The notes under the pieces were generated by a model. That model worked only from the letters and a program-made list of their open reading frames with translations, was not told the origin of the DNA and searched no databases. From positions 248,001 through 312,000 of the forward strand of contig NZ_JAGEPF010000007.1 of assembly GCF_017573465.1 (NCBI RefSeq): DNA of 64,000 nucleotides, in the 5' to 3' direction. Shown in pieces: positions 7,891 through 16,262 of this stretch (the stretch's first letter is position 1; every line of letters starts with the position of its first letter). The translations under genes were made by a program, and so were the position numbers. The stretch is from Actinomadura violacea (GTDB taxonomy: Bacteria > Actinomycetota > Actinomycetes > Streptosporangiales > Streptosporangiaceae).

Positions 7891-9978
7891 ATGAGCCCTC
7901 GCCGCGAAGGTCCCTCCCGCCGCTCGTTCCTCGCCTCCGGCGCCGGCGTCGCCGGCGGCGCCGCGGTCGCCTCGCTGCTGCCGCCGTCGGTGCACGCCGC
8001 GCTGGCGCAGCCGGTGAAGCCCGGCGGGCTCCGGTCGATCGAGCACGTCGTCTTCCTGATGCAGGAGAACCGCGGCTTCGACCACTACTTCGGGACGCTG
8101 CGCGGCGTGCGCGGGTTCGGCGACCGCAACGCGATCGAGCTGCGCGACGGGCACCCGGTCTTCGAGCAGCAGGGCCTGCTGCGGCGCGTCAAGCCGTTCC
8201 TCGCCCGCGACGCGATCGGGCACGGGCCGCTGACGGACGTCAACTACATCGCGGGCCTCGACCACGGCTGGGACAGCGGCCAGAAGGCCCGCGGCGGCGG
8301 CTGGCACGACGGCTGGATCGCGGCCAAGCTCATGCCGACGATGGTCCACTACGACCGCAAGGACCTGCCGTTCCAGTACGAGCTGGCCGACACGTTCACC
8401 GTCTGCGACGCCTACCACTGCTCGGTGTTCGGGCCGACGAACCCGAACCGCACCTACCACTGGACCGGGACGATCGGCTACGAGAAGAACGGGCACCGCG
8501 CCGTCGAGAACGACGCCTACGACGAGGCGAACCATCCCGGTTACGCGCAGACCGCCTACGTCGAGCGGCTGTCGAAGGCGGGCCGGACGTGGAAGGTGTA
8601 CCAGGAGTGGGACAACTTCACCGACAACCCGCTGGAGTTCCTCACCCGGTTCAAGCAGATCATGCGCAAGGCGCTCGCGCCGGCCGGGTCATACAAGAGC
8701 CTGACCGAGTTCTACGGCGCCGTCGCGAAGGCCGGTGCGAGCGATAGGACGGCCATGCTGGCCGCGCTGGACAAGGGCGTCGCCGCCCTTCCCGCGCCCG
8801 GGCGCGACCTGTTCGAGCGGGCGCTGCGGCGCAACGCGGCCGGCACCCTGGGCTCGGCGTTCCGCGACGACGTGGCGGCGGGACGGCTGCCGGAGGTGTC
8901 CTACATCGTCGCGCCGGCCGCCGAGTCCGAGCACCCCGGGTCCGGCAGCCCGATCCAGGGCGCGGGCATCACCTACCAGGTGCTGGACGCGATCGCCTCG
9001 GACCGGCGCACGTGGGAGACCACCGCGCTGTTCCTGCTCTTCGACGAGAACGACGGCTACTTCGACCACGTGCCGCCGCCGCTGCCGCCCGCGGACGCCG
9101 CGGACGAGCACTACGACGGCAAGCCGATCGGGTTGGGCTTCCGCGTGCCGATGACGGTCGTGTCCCCGTGGACCGCCGGAGGCCACGTCTGCTCGGAGGT
9201 GTTCGACCACACCTCGACCATCCGCTTCCTGGAGCGGTGGCTCGGCGTCCGCGAACCCAATATCAGCGCGTGGCGCCGGACGGTCGCGGGCGACCTGACC
9301 TCGGCGTTCGACTTCCGCCGCCCCACCGGCCCGCCGCCCGTGCCCCGGCCCGGGACGCCGCCGAAGTTCTACCTGCGCTGGCCCGCGCTGCCGCCGGTCG
9401 TGCAGAAGAACCCCGTGCCGGAGCCGGGGACGCGCCCGGCGCGCCCCCTGCCGTACCGCACCGAGGCGTCCGCGCGGCTCGACGGTGGCACCCTCGTCGT
9501 CACCATGACCGAGCGGGGCAGCCGCGCGTCGCACCTCGCGCTCTACCCCTACGCGGGGGAGTTCGGCGCGCCGCGCCACTTCGACGTGGCGGGACGCAAG
9601 GTCGAGCGCGTGGCGGTGAAGAACGGCCGGTACCGGCTCACGCTGATCGGCCCGAACGGGTTCCGGCGCGAGTTCGCGGGCTCGGCGTCCGGTGCGGCGG
9701 CCCACGCGGACGTGGCGTCGCGCGGCGCCGGCGACGCCGGCCACATCCAGATCACTGTGCGGAACCGGGGCACGGAGCCCGTCACGTTCACGCTCACCGC
9801 GCTCGCCTACGGCAAGGCCGCCCGCAAGGCGACGGTGGCCGCGGGCAAGAGCGCGACGATCGACTGGGCCACCGAGGACGGCTGGTACGACGTGGAGGTC
9901 CGCGCCGTCCAGGACGAGGTGTTCCGGCGCCGCCTCATGGGGCACCTGGAGAACGGCCGCCCGTCCGTCTCGGGCTGA
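7891..9978 (+). CDS. Phosphocholine-type phospholipase C, Tat-exported
   Basis: The 695-residue protein starts with a twin-arginine signal (SRRSFLASGAG followed by an Ala/Gly/Leu-rich core), so it is folded in the cytoplasm and exported. The phosphoesterase domain carries ENRGFDHYFGTLRG and DENDGYFDHVPPP, the metal and active-site motifs of bacterial non-hemolytic/hemolytic phospholipase C and acid phosphatase A enzymes. The C-terminal third contains two beta-rich repeats (DUF756-like) typical of phosphocholine-specific family members. It likely cleaves phosphatidylcholine outside the cell for phosphate or carbon. The ribosome site is weak. Length matches the family. Confidence 0.9.
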   Translation: MSPRREGPSRRSFLASGAGVAGGAAVASLLPPSVHAALAQPVKPGGLRSIEHVVFLMQENRGFDHYFGTLRGVRGFGDRNAIELRDGHPVFEQQGLLRRVKPFLARDAIGHGPLTDVNYIAGLDHGWDSGQKARGGGWHDGWIAAKLMPTMVHYDRKDLPFQYELADTFTVCDAYHCSVFGPTNPNRTYHWTGTIGYEKNGHRAVENDAYDEANHPGYAQTAYVERLSKAGRTWKVYQEWDNFTDNPLEFLTRFKQIMRKALAPAGSYKSLTEFYGAVAKAGASDRTAMLAALDKGVAALPAPGRDLFERALRRNAAGTLGSAFRDDVAAGRLPEVSYIVAPAAESEHPGSGSPIQGAGITYQVLDAIASDRRTWETTALFLLFDENDGYFDHVPPPLPPADAADEHYDGKPIGLGFRVPMTVVSPWTAGGHVCSEVFDHTSTIRFLERWLGVREPNISAWRRTVAGDLTSAFDFRRPTGPPPVPRPGTPPKFYLRWPALPPVVQKNPVPEPGTRPARPLPYRTEASARLDGGTLVVTMTERGSRASHLALYPYAGEFGAPRHFDVAGRKVERVAVKNGRYRLTLIGPNGFRREFAGSASGAAAHADVASRGAGDAGHIQITVRNRGTEPVTFTLTALAYGKAARKATVAAGKSATIDWATEDGWYDVEVRAVQDEVFRRRLMGHLENGRPSVSG

Positions 9979-9980
9979 CG

Positions 9981-10010
9981 GGCGGCCCGGCGGCCCGGCG
10001 CCCGGCCGCC
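9981..10010. terminator. GC hairpin between convergent genes
   Basis: GGCGGCC (9981-9987) pairs with GGCCGCC (10004-10010), with further pairing inside. It sits exactly in the 32-base gap between the phospholipase and glyoxalase-fold genes. Confidence 0.5.
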
Positions 10011-10409
10011 TCAGTCCTCCTCGACGACCATCAGGGTGTTGCCCTCGGGGTCGCGGAACCAGAACATCGGCGGGACCGGCCCGCCCATGCGGCTCACCTC
10101 GGCGTCGACGTCCACCCCGGCCGCCTTCAGCCGCGCGTGGCAGGCGTCCACGTCGCCGCTGGACAGGGCGATGCCGGTGTCCCGGCCGCCCGCCTCGACG
10201 CCCTCGGGCGGCGGGCAGAGCGCGATCGGCGTCTCGGCCCCGGCGGGCGCGACCTCGACCCAGCGGTAGCCGCCGCCGAAGGGCTGGTCGACGCGCTTGT
10301 CGAGGCCGAGCGTCCCGCAGTAGAACTCCAGCGCCCGGTCCTGGTCCCGGACCGGGATGATCACGTTCGCGACCTTGGTGACGGTCCCGGCGGTGGTGGT
10401 GTCGCTCAT
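10011..10409 (-). CDS. Glyoxalase/bleomycin-resistance (VOC) family protein
   Basis: 132 residues with one VOC module pair: VTKVANVIIPVRDQDRALEFY at the N-terminus and the C-terminal FWFRDPEGNTLMVVEE. Such proteins are metal-dependent lyases/dioxygenases or resistance binders; the specific role cannot be told. ATG 10409 is chosen because AGGAGGGAACC precedes it; longer upstream readings lack a ribosome site and are of low-complexity composition. It is monocistronic and divergent from the sugar operon. Confidence 0.85.
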   Translation of the reverse strand: MSDTTTAGTVTKVANVIIPVRDQDRALEFYCGTLGLDKRVDQPFGGGYRWVEVAPAGAETPIALCPPPEGVEAGGRDTGIALSSGDVDACHARLKAAGVDVDAEVSRMGGPVPPMFWFRDPEGNTLMVVEED

Positions 10410-10435
10410 GGCGGTTCCCTCCTGTGCTGGTCGGT

Positions 10436-10462
10436 GCTGGTCTGTCGTGAAGGCAGACCAGC
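10436..10462. promoter_or_regulatory. Perfect 9-bp inverted repeat upstream of the VOC gene
   Basis: GCTGGTCTG (10436-10444), 9-base spacer, CAGACCAGC (10454-10462). It lies 27 bases upstream of the VOC start on the minus strand, in its promoter or leader. It may be an operator or a leader hairpin; no regulator is adjacent. Confidence 0.45.
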
Positions 10463-10591
10463 GGGCCGCTCCGAACTCATCGCCGCGCGGGCGCCGGTTC
10501 CCGGCGCGGTCGAGGCCCCCGCCGGAGCAGGGCTCTTGGCGCACTACTTGCCGACATCTGCGCACTCTTGTACGTTACTGGCGCATAAGGC

Positions 10592-10604
10592 GCACAAACG
10601 AGCA
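10592..10604 (+). promoter_or_regulatory. Candidate DeoR-family operator half-site before the sugar operon
   Basis: GCACAAACGAGCA lies directly before the ribosome site of the SIS gene. A 12/13 match (GCACAATCGAGCA) occurs on the minus strand at 19328-19340 before the importer, and AAACGAGCA recurs at 19462-19470. The four GCGCAC/T repeats just upstream (about 10538-10594) may also belong to the control region. The assignment to the DeoR protein at 15470 is inferred. Confidence 0.5.
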
Positions 10605-10617
10605 ATTAGGAGCCTCG

Positions 10618-11487
10618 GTGTCGTTCGTTCTTGAGGAGATCGCGTCGCAGCCGGGCTGCTGGGAGCGCGCCGCCGAGATGGCGGACGGGGTGGACGGGCT
10701 TCCCGCGCGCGGCGAGCGCGTCGCGGTCGTCGGGTGCGGCACCTCGCTGTTCATCGCGCAGGCCTACGCGGCGCTGCGGGAGGCGGCCGGCGCGGGGGAG
10801 ACCGACCCGTTCCCGGCGTCGGAGTTCCCGCACGGGCGCCGCTACGACCGGGTGGTGGCGATCTGCCGCTCCGGCACCACGACGGAGGTCCTGGACCTGC
10901 TGCGCAGGACGGACCTGCCCACCACCGCGCTGATCGGGGACCCGCGCACGCCGATCATGGACCTCGCCGGCTCCCGCGTCGTGCTCGACTTCGCCGACGA
11001 GCGCTCCGTCGTGCAGACGCGGTTCGCCACGAGCGTGCTCGCGCTGCTGCGCGCGCACCTCGGCCTGCTGCCCGCGGACCTGGTCGAGCAGTGCCGCGCC
11101 GCGGTCGAGGCGCCGCTGCCCGAGGGCGCCGTCGAGCGCCGCCAGTTCACCTTCCTCGGCGCCGGCTGGACGAACGGCATCGCCAACGAGGCGGCGCTGA
11201 AGGTCCGCGAGGCCGCCGGCGCGTGGACCGAGTCCTACCCGGCGATGGAGTACCGGCACGGCCCGATCAGCGTCACCGACGAGCACAGCCTGACCTGGTT
11301 CTTCGGGACGCCGCCGGAGGGCCTGCCCGAGCAGGTCGCCGCGACCGGCGCGCTGGTCGAGGCGTCCGGGACGGACGCGATGGCGGACCTGGTGCGGGCG
11401 CAGCGGCTCGCGGTGGCGCTGGCCGGGTCCAAGGGCCTGGACCCGGACAAGCCGCGCAACCTGACCCGCTCGATCATCCTGTCCTGA
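10618..11487 (+). CDS. SIS-domain sugar-phosphate isomerase/deaminase (AgaS-like)
   Basis: The 289-residue protein has two SIS modules, with VGCGTSLFIAQ in the first, ICRSGTTTEVLDLL for phosphosugar binding, and LGAGWTNGIANEAALK plus EYRHGPIS in the second. This matches AgaS and the isomerase half of GlmS without the glutaminase domain. In this context it most likely acts on galactosamine-6-phosphate, giving tagatose-6-phosphate, the substrate of the next kinase. GTG 10618 has AGGAG 5 bases upstream. It is the first gene of a five-gene overlapping operon. A fructosamine-deglycase role is the alternative. Confidence 0.75.
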   Translation: MSFVLEEIASQPGCWERAAEMADGVDGLPARGERVAVVGCGTSLFIAQAYAALREAAGAGETDPFPASEFPHGRRYDRVVAICRSGTTTEVLDLLRRTDLPTTALIGDPRTPIMDLAGSRVVLDFADERSVVQTRFATSVLALLRAHLGLLPADLVEQCRAAVEAPLPEGAVERRQFTFLGAGWTNGIANEAALKVREAAGAWTESYPAMEYRHGPISVTDEHSLTWFFGTPPEGLPEQVAATGALVEASGTDAMADLVRAQRLAVALAGSKGLDPDKPRNLTRSIILS

Positions 11488-12371
11488 TGATCCTCACGGT
11501 CACCCTCAATCCCGCCTGGGACGTGACCTACCGGGTCCCCAGGCTGACGCCGCACGGCTCGCACCGCGTCGCGTCGGTGCTGCAGCGGCCCGGCGGCAAG
11601 GGGCTGAACGTCGCCCGCGTCCTGCACGCCCTCGGCGCGGGGACGCTGGCGACGGGCCTGGCGGGCGGCGCGACCGGGGCCCTGGTGACGGGCGCGCTGG
11701 ACGTCCCGCACGACTTCGCCCCCATCGCGGGGGAGACGCGGCGGACCGTCACGGTCGTGGACACCGACGCGACGATCTTCAACGAGGCGGGCCCGGACGT
11801 CGCCCCGGACGAGTGGGCGGCGTTCCAGGAGTCGTTCGCCGCGCTCGCGGCCGGGGCGTCGGTGGCGGTGCTGTCCGGCAGCCTGCCTCCCGGTCTGCCG
11901 GAGGACGCCTACGCCGTCCTCACCCGGCTGGCCCGGGACGCGGGCGCCCGGGTGCTGGTGGACGCGGGCGGCCCCGCGCTTCGCGCCGCCGCCGAGGCCC
12001 GTCCCGACCTGCTCAAACCGAACGCGGCCGAGATGGCGGCGGCGGGACTGGACCGCGCCGCTCTCGGGGAGGGCGGCGCGCTCGTCGTCTCGCGCGGCGC
12101 CGACGGCATGCTCGCCGTCACCCCCGGCGGCTGCTTCGAGGCCGTCCCGCACGAGGTCGTCGCCGGCAACCCGACGGGCGCCGGCGACGCGGCGGCGGCG
12201 GCACTGGCGGTGGCGCTGCGCGACCGGACGCCCTGGCCGGAGGCGCTCGGCGAGGCCGTCGCGCTGTCGGCCGCGGCCGTCGCGGCGCCCGCCGCCGGCG
12301 AGTTCGACCCCGACGTCCTCCGGCGGCACCGCCGGGCCACGAAGGTGAGGGAGACATCATGCCCCTGGTGA
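11487..12371 (+). CDS. 1-phosphofructokinase/tagatose-6-phosphate kinase family (PfkB)
   Basis: 294 residues. It begins ILTVTLNPAWDVTY and has the GGKGLNVARVL substrate loop and the anion-hole/catalytic GNPTGAGDAAAA, the hallmarks of the LacC/FruK group of PfkB kinases. It should phosphorylate tagatose-6-phosphate (or fructose-1-phosphate) to the bisphosphate cleaved by the next-gene aldolase. ATG overlaps the upstream TGA by one base (ATGA), and its own 3' end overlaps the aldolase start by 13 bases, so all three are coupled. The tagatose assignment rests on the neighbours. Confidence 0.82.
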   Translation: MILTVTLNPAWDVTYRVPRLTPHGSHRVASVLQRPGGKGLNVARVLHALGAGTLATGLAGGATGALVTGALDVPHDFAPIAGETRRTVTVVDTDATIFNEAGPDVAPDEWAAFQESFAALAAGASVAVLSGSLPPGLPEDAYAVLTRLARDAGARVLVDAGGPALRAAAEARPDLLKPNAAEMAAAGLDRAALGEGGALVVSRGADGMLAVTPGGCFEAVPHEVVAGNPTGAGDAAAAALAVALRDRTPWPEALGEAVALSAAAVAAPAAGEFDPDVLRRHRRATKVRETSCPW

Positions 12372-13207
12372 ACACGGCCGAGCTGGTGCGGCCCGGCGAA
12401 GGCGTCGCCGCGTTCAACGTGATCACGCTGGAGCACGCCGAGGCGATCGTCGCGGCGGCCGAGGAGACCGGGCGCCCGGTCATCTGCCAGATCAGCCAGA
12501 ACGCGGTGCGCTTCCACGGCGGCCGGCTCGGCCCCATCGCCGCCGCGACCCGCGCGGTCGCCGAGGGCTCGGCGGCGCGCGTCGCGCTGCACCTGGACCA
12601 CGTGACCGACGAGGACCTGATGCACCAGGCCGCCGACCACGGGTTCGGCTCGGTGATGTACGACGGGTCCGAGCACGACTACGACGAGAACGTGGCCCGC
12701 ACCGCGGCCGCCGCCGCCTGGGCGCACGAGCGCGGCCTCTGGCTGGAGGCGGAACTCGGCGAGGTCGGCGGCAAGGACGGCGCGCACGCCCCCGGCGTCC
12801 GCACCGACCCCGGCGAGGCCGCCGCGTTCGTCGCCGCCACCGGCGTCGACGCCCTCGCGGTCGCCGTCGGCAGCTCGCACGCCATGACCGAGCGGACCGC
12901 CGTCCTCGACCACGACCTGATCGCGCGGCTGCGCGACGCGGTGCCGGTCCCGCTGGTGCTGCACGGCTCGTCCGGGGTCGCCGACGACGAGCTGCGCCGC
13001 GCGGTCGGTCAGGGAATGACAAAGATCAACATCGGCACGGCCCTCAACATCGCCTTCACCGGGGCGGTCCGCGCGAACCTGGACCGGGGCGTCGACCCGC
13101 GCCGCTACCTCGCGCCCGCCCGCGACGCCATGCGGGAGCGGGTCGCGCACCTGCTGGAGGTCATCGCGCCCCGTTCCGCCGAGAACATTGGATCACTTGC
13201 ATGCTGA
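12359..13207 (+). CDS. Class II ketose-bisphosphate aldolase (tagatose/fructose type)
   Basis: 282 residues. Zinc ligands and active-site motifs are visible: HLDHVTDEDL, LEAELGEVGGKDG, VLHGSSGV and KINIGTALN. The short length and the sequence of GatY/KbaY-like aldolases suggest tagatose-1,6-bisphosphate cleavage to glyceraldehyde-3-phosphate and dihydroxyacetone phosphate. GGTGAGGGAG precedes the ATG inside the 3' end of the kinase gene. It overlaps the GH4 gene by 7 bases. The fructose-bisphosphate alternative cannot be excluded. Confidence 0.85.
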   Translation: MPLVNTAELVRPGEGVAAFNVITLEHAEAIVAAAEETGRPVICQISQNAVRFHGGRLGPIAAATRAVAEGSAARVALHLDHVTDEDLMHQAADHGFGSVMYDGSEHDYDENVARTAAAAAWAHERGLWLEAELGEVGGKDGAHAPGVRTDPGEAAAFVAATGVDALAVAVGSSHAMTERTAVLDHDLIARLRDAVPVPLVLHGSSGVADDELRRAVGQGMTKINIGTALNIAFTGAVRANLDRGVDPRRYLAPARDAMRERVAHLLEVIAPRSAENIGSLAC

Positions 13208-14505
13208 ACATCGCCTTCGTCGGCGCCGGCTCGGTCGAGTTCACCCGCCAGCTGCTGCGCGACATCTTCTCCTACCCCGAGCTCGGCGGCGTCCGGCTCG
13301 CGCTGCACGACATCGACCCCGAGCGGCTGGAGGTCGCCGAGGGCCTGGCGAGGCTCACCGCGAAGGAGCACGGCGCCGCGCCCGTCATCACCGCGTCGCT
13401 GGACCGGCGCCGCGCACTGGACGGCGCCGACGTGGTCGTGAACATGGTCGCGGTCGGCGGGCACCCCGCGACGGTGAAGGACTTCGAGGTCGCCGCGGAG
13501 TTCGGCGTCCGGCAGACGATCGGCGACACCCTCGGCATCGGCGGCATCTTCCGCGCGCTGCGCACGTTCCCGCTGCTGGAAGGGCTCGCGGCCGACATCC
13601 AGGCCGTCTGCCCGGACGCCTGGCTGCTGAACTACACCAACCCGATGGCGATGAACCTGCAGTACCTCGCCACGGTCGCGCCGAAGGTGAAGGCCGCCGG
13701 CCTGTGCCACTCGGTGTACTGGACCGTCCGGGACCTGTCGGAGCTGGTCGGCGTCCCGTACGAGGAGGTCGACTTCCACTCGGCGGGCGTCAATCACCAG
13801 GCGTGGGTGCTCAAGTGGGAGCATCAGGGCCGCGACCTCTACCCGGCGCTGGACGCCGCCATCGAGGCCGACCCCGAGCTGCGGCGGCGGGTGCGCGTCG
13901 ACATGTACCGGCGCCTCGGCCGCTACCCGACGGAGACCAGCGAGCACTCGTCCGAGTACGTCCCCTGGTACCTCAAGGACGCGGCGGAGATCGAGCGGCT
14001 GCGCATCCCGGTCGGCGAGTACGTGAAGATCAGCGAGGGCAACCTCGCCGAGTACGCGCGGGTCCGCGACTGCCTGGCGCGCGGCGAGTACCCGGCGCCG
14101 CGCGAGGACGAGGACGCCACCGAGTACGCGCCGCAGGTGATCCACAGCCTCGCCACCGGCGAGCGCCGCACCATCCAGGTGACCACCGCCAACACCGGCC
14201 TGATCACCAACCTGCCGATGGGCGCGGGCGTCGAGGTCCCCGCGACGCTCGACCGGACGGGCGTGCACCCGCACCACGTCGGCGCGCTGCCGCCGCAGCT
14301 CGCGGCGCTGAACCGCAGCTTCCTCAACGTCGTGGAGCTGACCGTGGCCGCCGCCGTCGAGGGCGACCCGGCGCACGTCCGGCACGCCGCGATGTGCGAC
14401 CCGGCGACCGCCGCGGCGCTGCCCGTCGAGCGCATCGACGAGCTGTGCGATGCGCTCACGGCCGCGCACGGCGACGCGCTGCCCGCCGCGCTGCGGAGGA
14501 AGTGA
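13201..14505 (+). CDS. Family 4 glycoside hydrolase (alpha-galactosidase/glucosidase, MelA-like)
   Basis: 434 residues. GH4 enzymes are cytoplasmic, need NAD+ and Mn2+, and use a redox-elimination mechanism. Seen here: the NAD loop FVGAGSVEFTRQLL, NYTNPMAMN, the metal ligands in GLCHSV (Cys-His) and GVNHQAW (His). The best fit is MelA-like alpha-galactosidase, acting on the disaccharide or glycoside brought in by the nearby importer and feeding its sugar to the aldolase branch. Seven bases overlap the aldolase, and the stop overlaps the next ATG. The exact sugar is not determined. Confidence 0.87.
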   Translation: MLNIAFVGAGSVEFTRQLLRDIFSYPELGGVRLALHDIDPERLEVAEGLARLTAKEHGAAPVITASLDRRRALDGADVVVNMVAVGGHPATVKDFEVAAEFGVRQTIGDTLGIGGIFRALRTFPLLEGLAADIQAVCPDAWLLNYTNPMAMNLQYLATVAPKVKAAGLCHSVYWTVRDLSELVGVPYEEVDFHSAGVNHQAWVLKWEHQGRDLYPALDAAIEADPELRRRVRVDMYRRLGRYPTETSEHSSEYVPWYLKDAAEIERLRIPVGEYVKISEGNLAEYARVRDCLARGEYPAPREDEDATEYAPQVIHSLATGERRTIQVTTANTGLITNLPMGAGVEVPATLDRTGVHPHHVGALPPQLAALNRSFLNVVELTVAAAVEGDPAHVRHAAMCDPATAAALPVERIDELCDALTAAHGDALPAALRRK

Positions 14506-15413
14506 TGCTGGACCTGCTGGTCGTCGGGGACGCCAACCCCGACGTCCTCGTGCACGGCGCCCCCGACGCCCCGCCGTACGGCCAGGCGGAGACGCTGGTC
14601 GGGGGCGGCGTGCTCGCGCTCGGCGGGTCCGCGGCGATCGCCGCGCACGGCGCCGCCCGGCTCGGCCTGGCCACCGCGTTCGCGGGGCTGGTCGGCCGGG
14701 ACGCCGCCGGCGACTTCGTCCTCGACGCGCTGAGCGGCGCCGGCGTCGATGTGTCCCGCGTCGTCCGGCACGACACGCTGCCGACCGCGCTCACCGTGTG
14801 CCTGAACCGGCCCGGCGGCGACCGGGCGATCCTCACCGCGGCCGGGTGCCTGGCCGAGTTCGGGCCCGAGCACGTCCCGGACGTCACGGCGCGGCACGTG
14901 CACGCCGCGTCCTACTTCCTCCAGCCGCGCCTCGCCGAGGCGCTGCCCGCGCTCCTGCGCGGCCACCGGGCCGCCGGGGCGACGACGTCGCTGGACACCA
15001 ACGACGACCCGTCCGGGCGCTGGGAGTTCGCGCCCGGGCTGCTCGCCGAGTGCACGTTCCTGCTGCCCAACGAGGCCGAGGCGCTGTCGCTGAGCGGCCG
15101 GGCCGCGCTCCCCGAGGCGCTGGACGCGCTGGCGGGCGCCGGGTGCGTCCCGGTCGTCAAGCGCGGCGGCCAGGGCGCCGTGGCGCTGAAGGACGGCGAG
15201 ACGGTGCACGCCGGGGCGCCGCGCACCGACCCCGCCGACACCGTCGGCGCGGGCGACAGCTTCGACGCCGGCTTCCTCGCGGGCTGGCTCGACCGCGGTG
15301 ACCTCGCCCACGCGCTCGCGCTGGGCGCGGTGTGCGGGGCGCTGTCCACGCGCGCCGTCGGCGGCACCGCGGCCCAGCCCTCGCGCGACGAAGCACTCGC
15401 GCAAATTGCGTGA
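14505..15413 (+). CDS. PfkB-family carbohydrate kinase (ribokinase-like)
   Basis: 302 residues; VVGDANPDVLV at the start, the GGSAAIAAHGAARLG loop, and the signature DTVGAGDSFDAGFLAG near the C-terminus. It is a different subgroup from the LacC-like kinase in the same operon, and probably phosphorylates the free sugar released by the GH4 enzyme. ATG overlaps the GH4 stop (ATGA) with GGAGGA upstream. It is the last gene of the operon, 56 bases before the DeoR gene. Confidence 0.85.
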   Translation: MLDLLVVGDANPDVLVHGAPDAPPYGQAETLVGGGVLALGGSAAIAAHGAARLGLATAFAGLVGRDAAGDFVLDALSGAGVDVSRVVRHDTLPTALTVCLNRPGGDRAILTAAGCLAEFGPEHVPDVTARHVHAASYFLQPRLAEALPALLRGHRAAGATTSLDTNDDPSGRWEFAPGLLAECTFLLPNEAEALSLSGRAALPEALDALAGAGCVPVVKRGGQGAVALKDGETVHAGAPRTDPADTVGAGDSFDAGFLAGWLDRGDLAHALALGAVCGALSTRAVGGTAAQPSRDEALAQIA

Positions 15414-15424
15414 TTATTTCCGGC

Positions 15425-15463
15425 CGAAACGACTACTTTCGCGCATCTCTCGTACTCTATAAT
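15425..15463 (+). promoter_or_regulatory. Promoter of the DeoR gene with TATAAT box and inverted repeat
   Basis: TATAAT (15458-15463) ends 6 bases before the ATG at 15470, so the transcript probably begins at or next to the start codon (leaderless); no ribosome site is present. CGAAA (15425-15429) and TTTCG (15437-15441) flank a 7-base spacer in the -35 region, a candidate self-repression site. No good -35 hexamer is seen. Confidence 0.6.
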
Positions 15464-15469
15464 GAGCGG

Positions 15470-16231
15470 ATGCGTCAGCAGGACCGTCTCCCCCTCATCC
15501 TCGAACGGCTCGCCGAGCACGGCTCGGTGAGCGTCGTCGACCTGTCGGCCGAGCTGCAGGCCTCGCCCGCCTCGATCCGCCGCGACCTGCAGGTGCTCGA
15601 GGAGCAGCAGCTCCTCAAGCGCACGCACGGCGGCGCGATGGCGGCCGAGGTCATCTACGAGCTGCCGATGCGCTACCGCGGCGGCCGCAGCCAGGAGGAG
15701 AAGCGCCGCATCGCGCAGGCCGCGGTGCGGCTGGTCGACGCCTCGGTGCACTCGGTCGGCTTCAACGGCGGCACCACCATCACCGAGCTGGCCCGGCTGC
15801 TGTCCACCGGCCGCGCGCTCAAGGTCGTCACCAACGCCCTCAACATCGCCGCCGACCTGTCGGTGCGCCCCGCGATCGACCTGGTCGTCACCGGCGGCGG
15901 CGTCCGCCCCGAGTCCTACGAGCTGGTCGGGCCGATCGCCGACCGCACCCTCGCCGACATCAGCCTCGACCTGGTCTTCCTCGGCGTGGACGGGATCGAC
16001 GCGGAGGCCGGCATCAGCACCCACGACGAGATCGAGGCCCGCACCGACCACTGCCTGATGCGGTCGACCCGCCGGGTCGTGGTGCTCGCCGACGGGTCCA
16101 AGATCGGGCATCGCGCGTTCTCCCGGATCGCCCAGATCGGCGAGGTGCACATGCTCATCACCGACGCCGGCGCCGACGGCGCCGAGCTGGACCGGATCCG
16201 GGCGGCGGGCGTCGAGGTGACCGTGGCCTGA
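15470..16231 (+). CDS. DeoR/GlpR-family transcriptional repressor of sugar use
   Basis: 253 residues. N-terminal winged helix VSVVDLSAELQASPASIRRD and the DeoR signature LLKRTHGGA; the C-terminal ISOCOT-type sensor (FNGGTTITELARLL, VTNALNIAADL, FLGVDGID) binds phosphosugars. It sits between the catabolic operon and the importer and likely represses both until a pathway phosphosugar accumulates. Start chosen at ATG 15470, directly after a TATAAT box; longer readings upstream cross the promoter. Confidence 0.9.
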   Translation: MRQQDRLPLILERLAEHGSVSVVDLSAELQASPASIRRDLQVLEEQQLLKRTHGGAMAAEVIYELPMRYRGGRSQEEKRRIAQAAVRLVDASVHSVGFNGGTTITELARLLSTGRALKVVTNALNIAADLSVRPAIDLVVTGGGVRPESYELVGPIADRTLADISLDLVFLGVDGIDAEAGISTHDEIEARTDHCLMRSTRRVVVLADGSKIGHRAFSRIAQIGEVHMLITDAGADGAELDRIRAAGVEVTVA

Positions 16232-16262
16232 GGCCCGGCCACCCCGCCCGCCTAGCGCGCCG

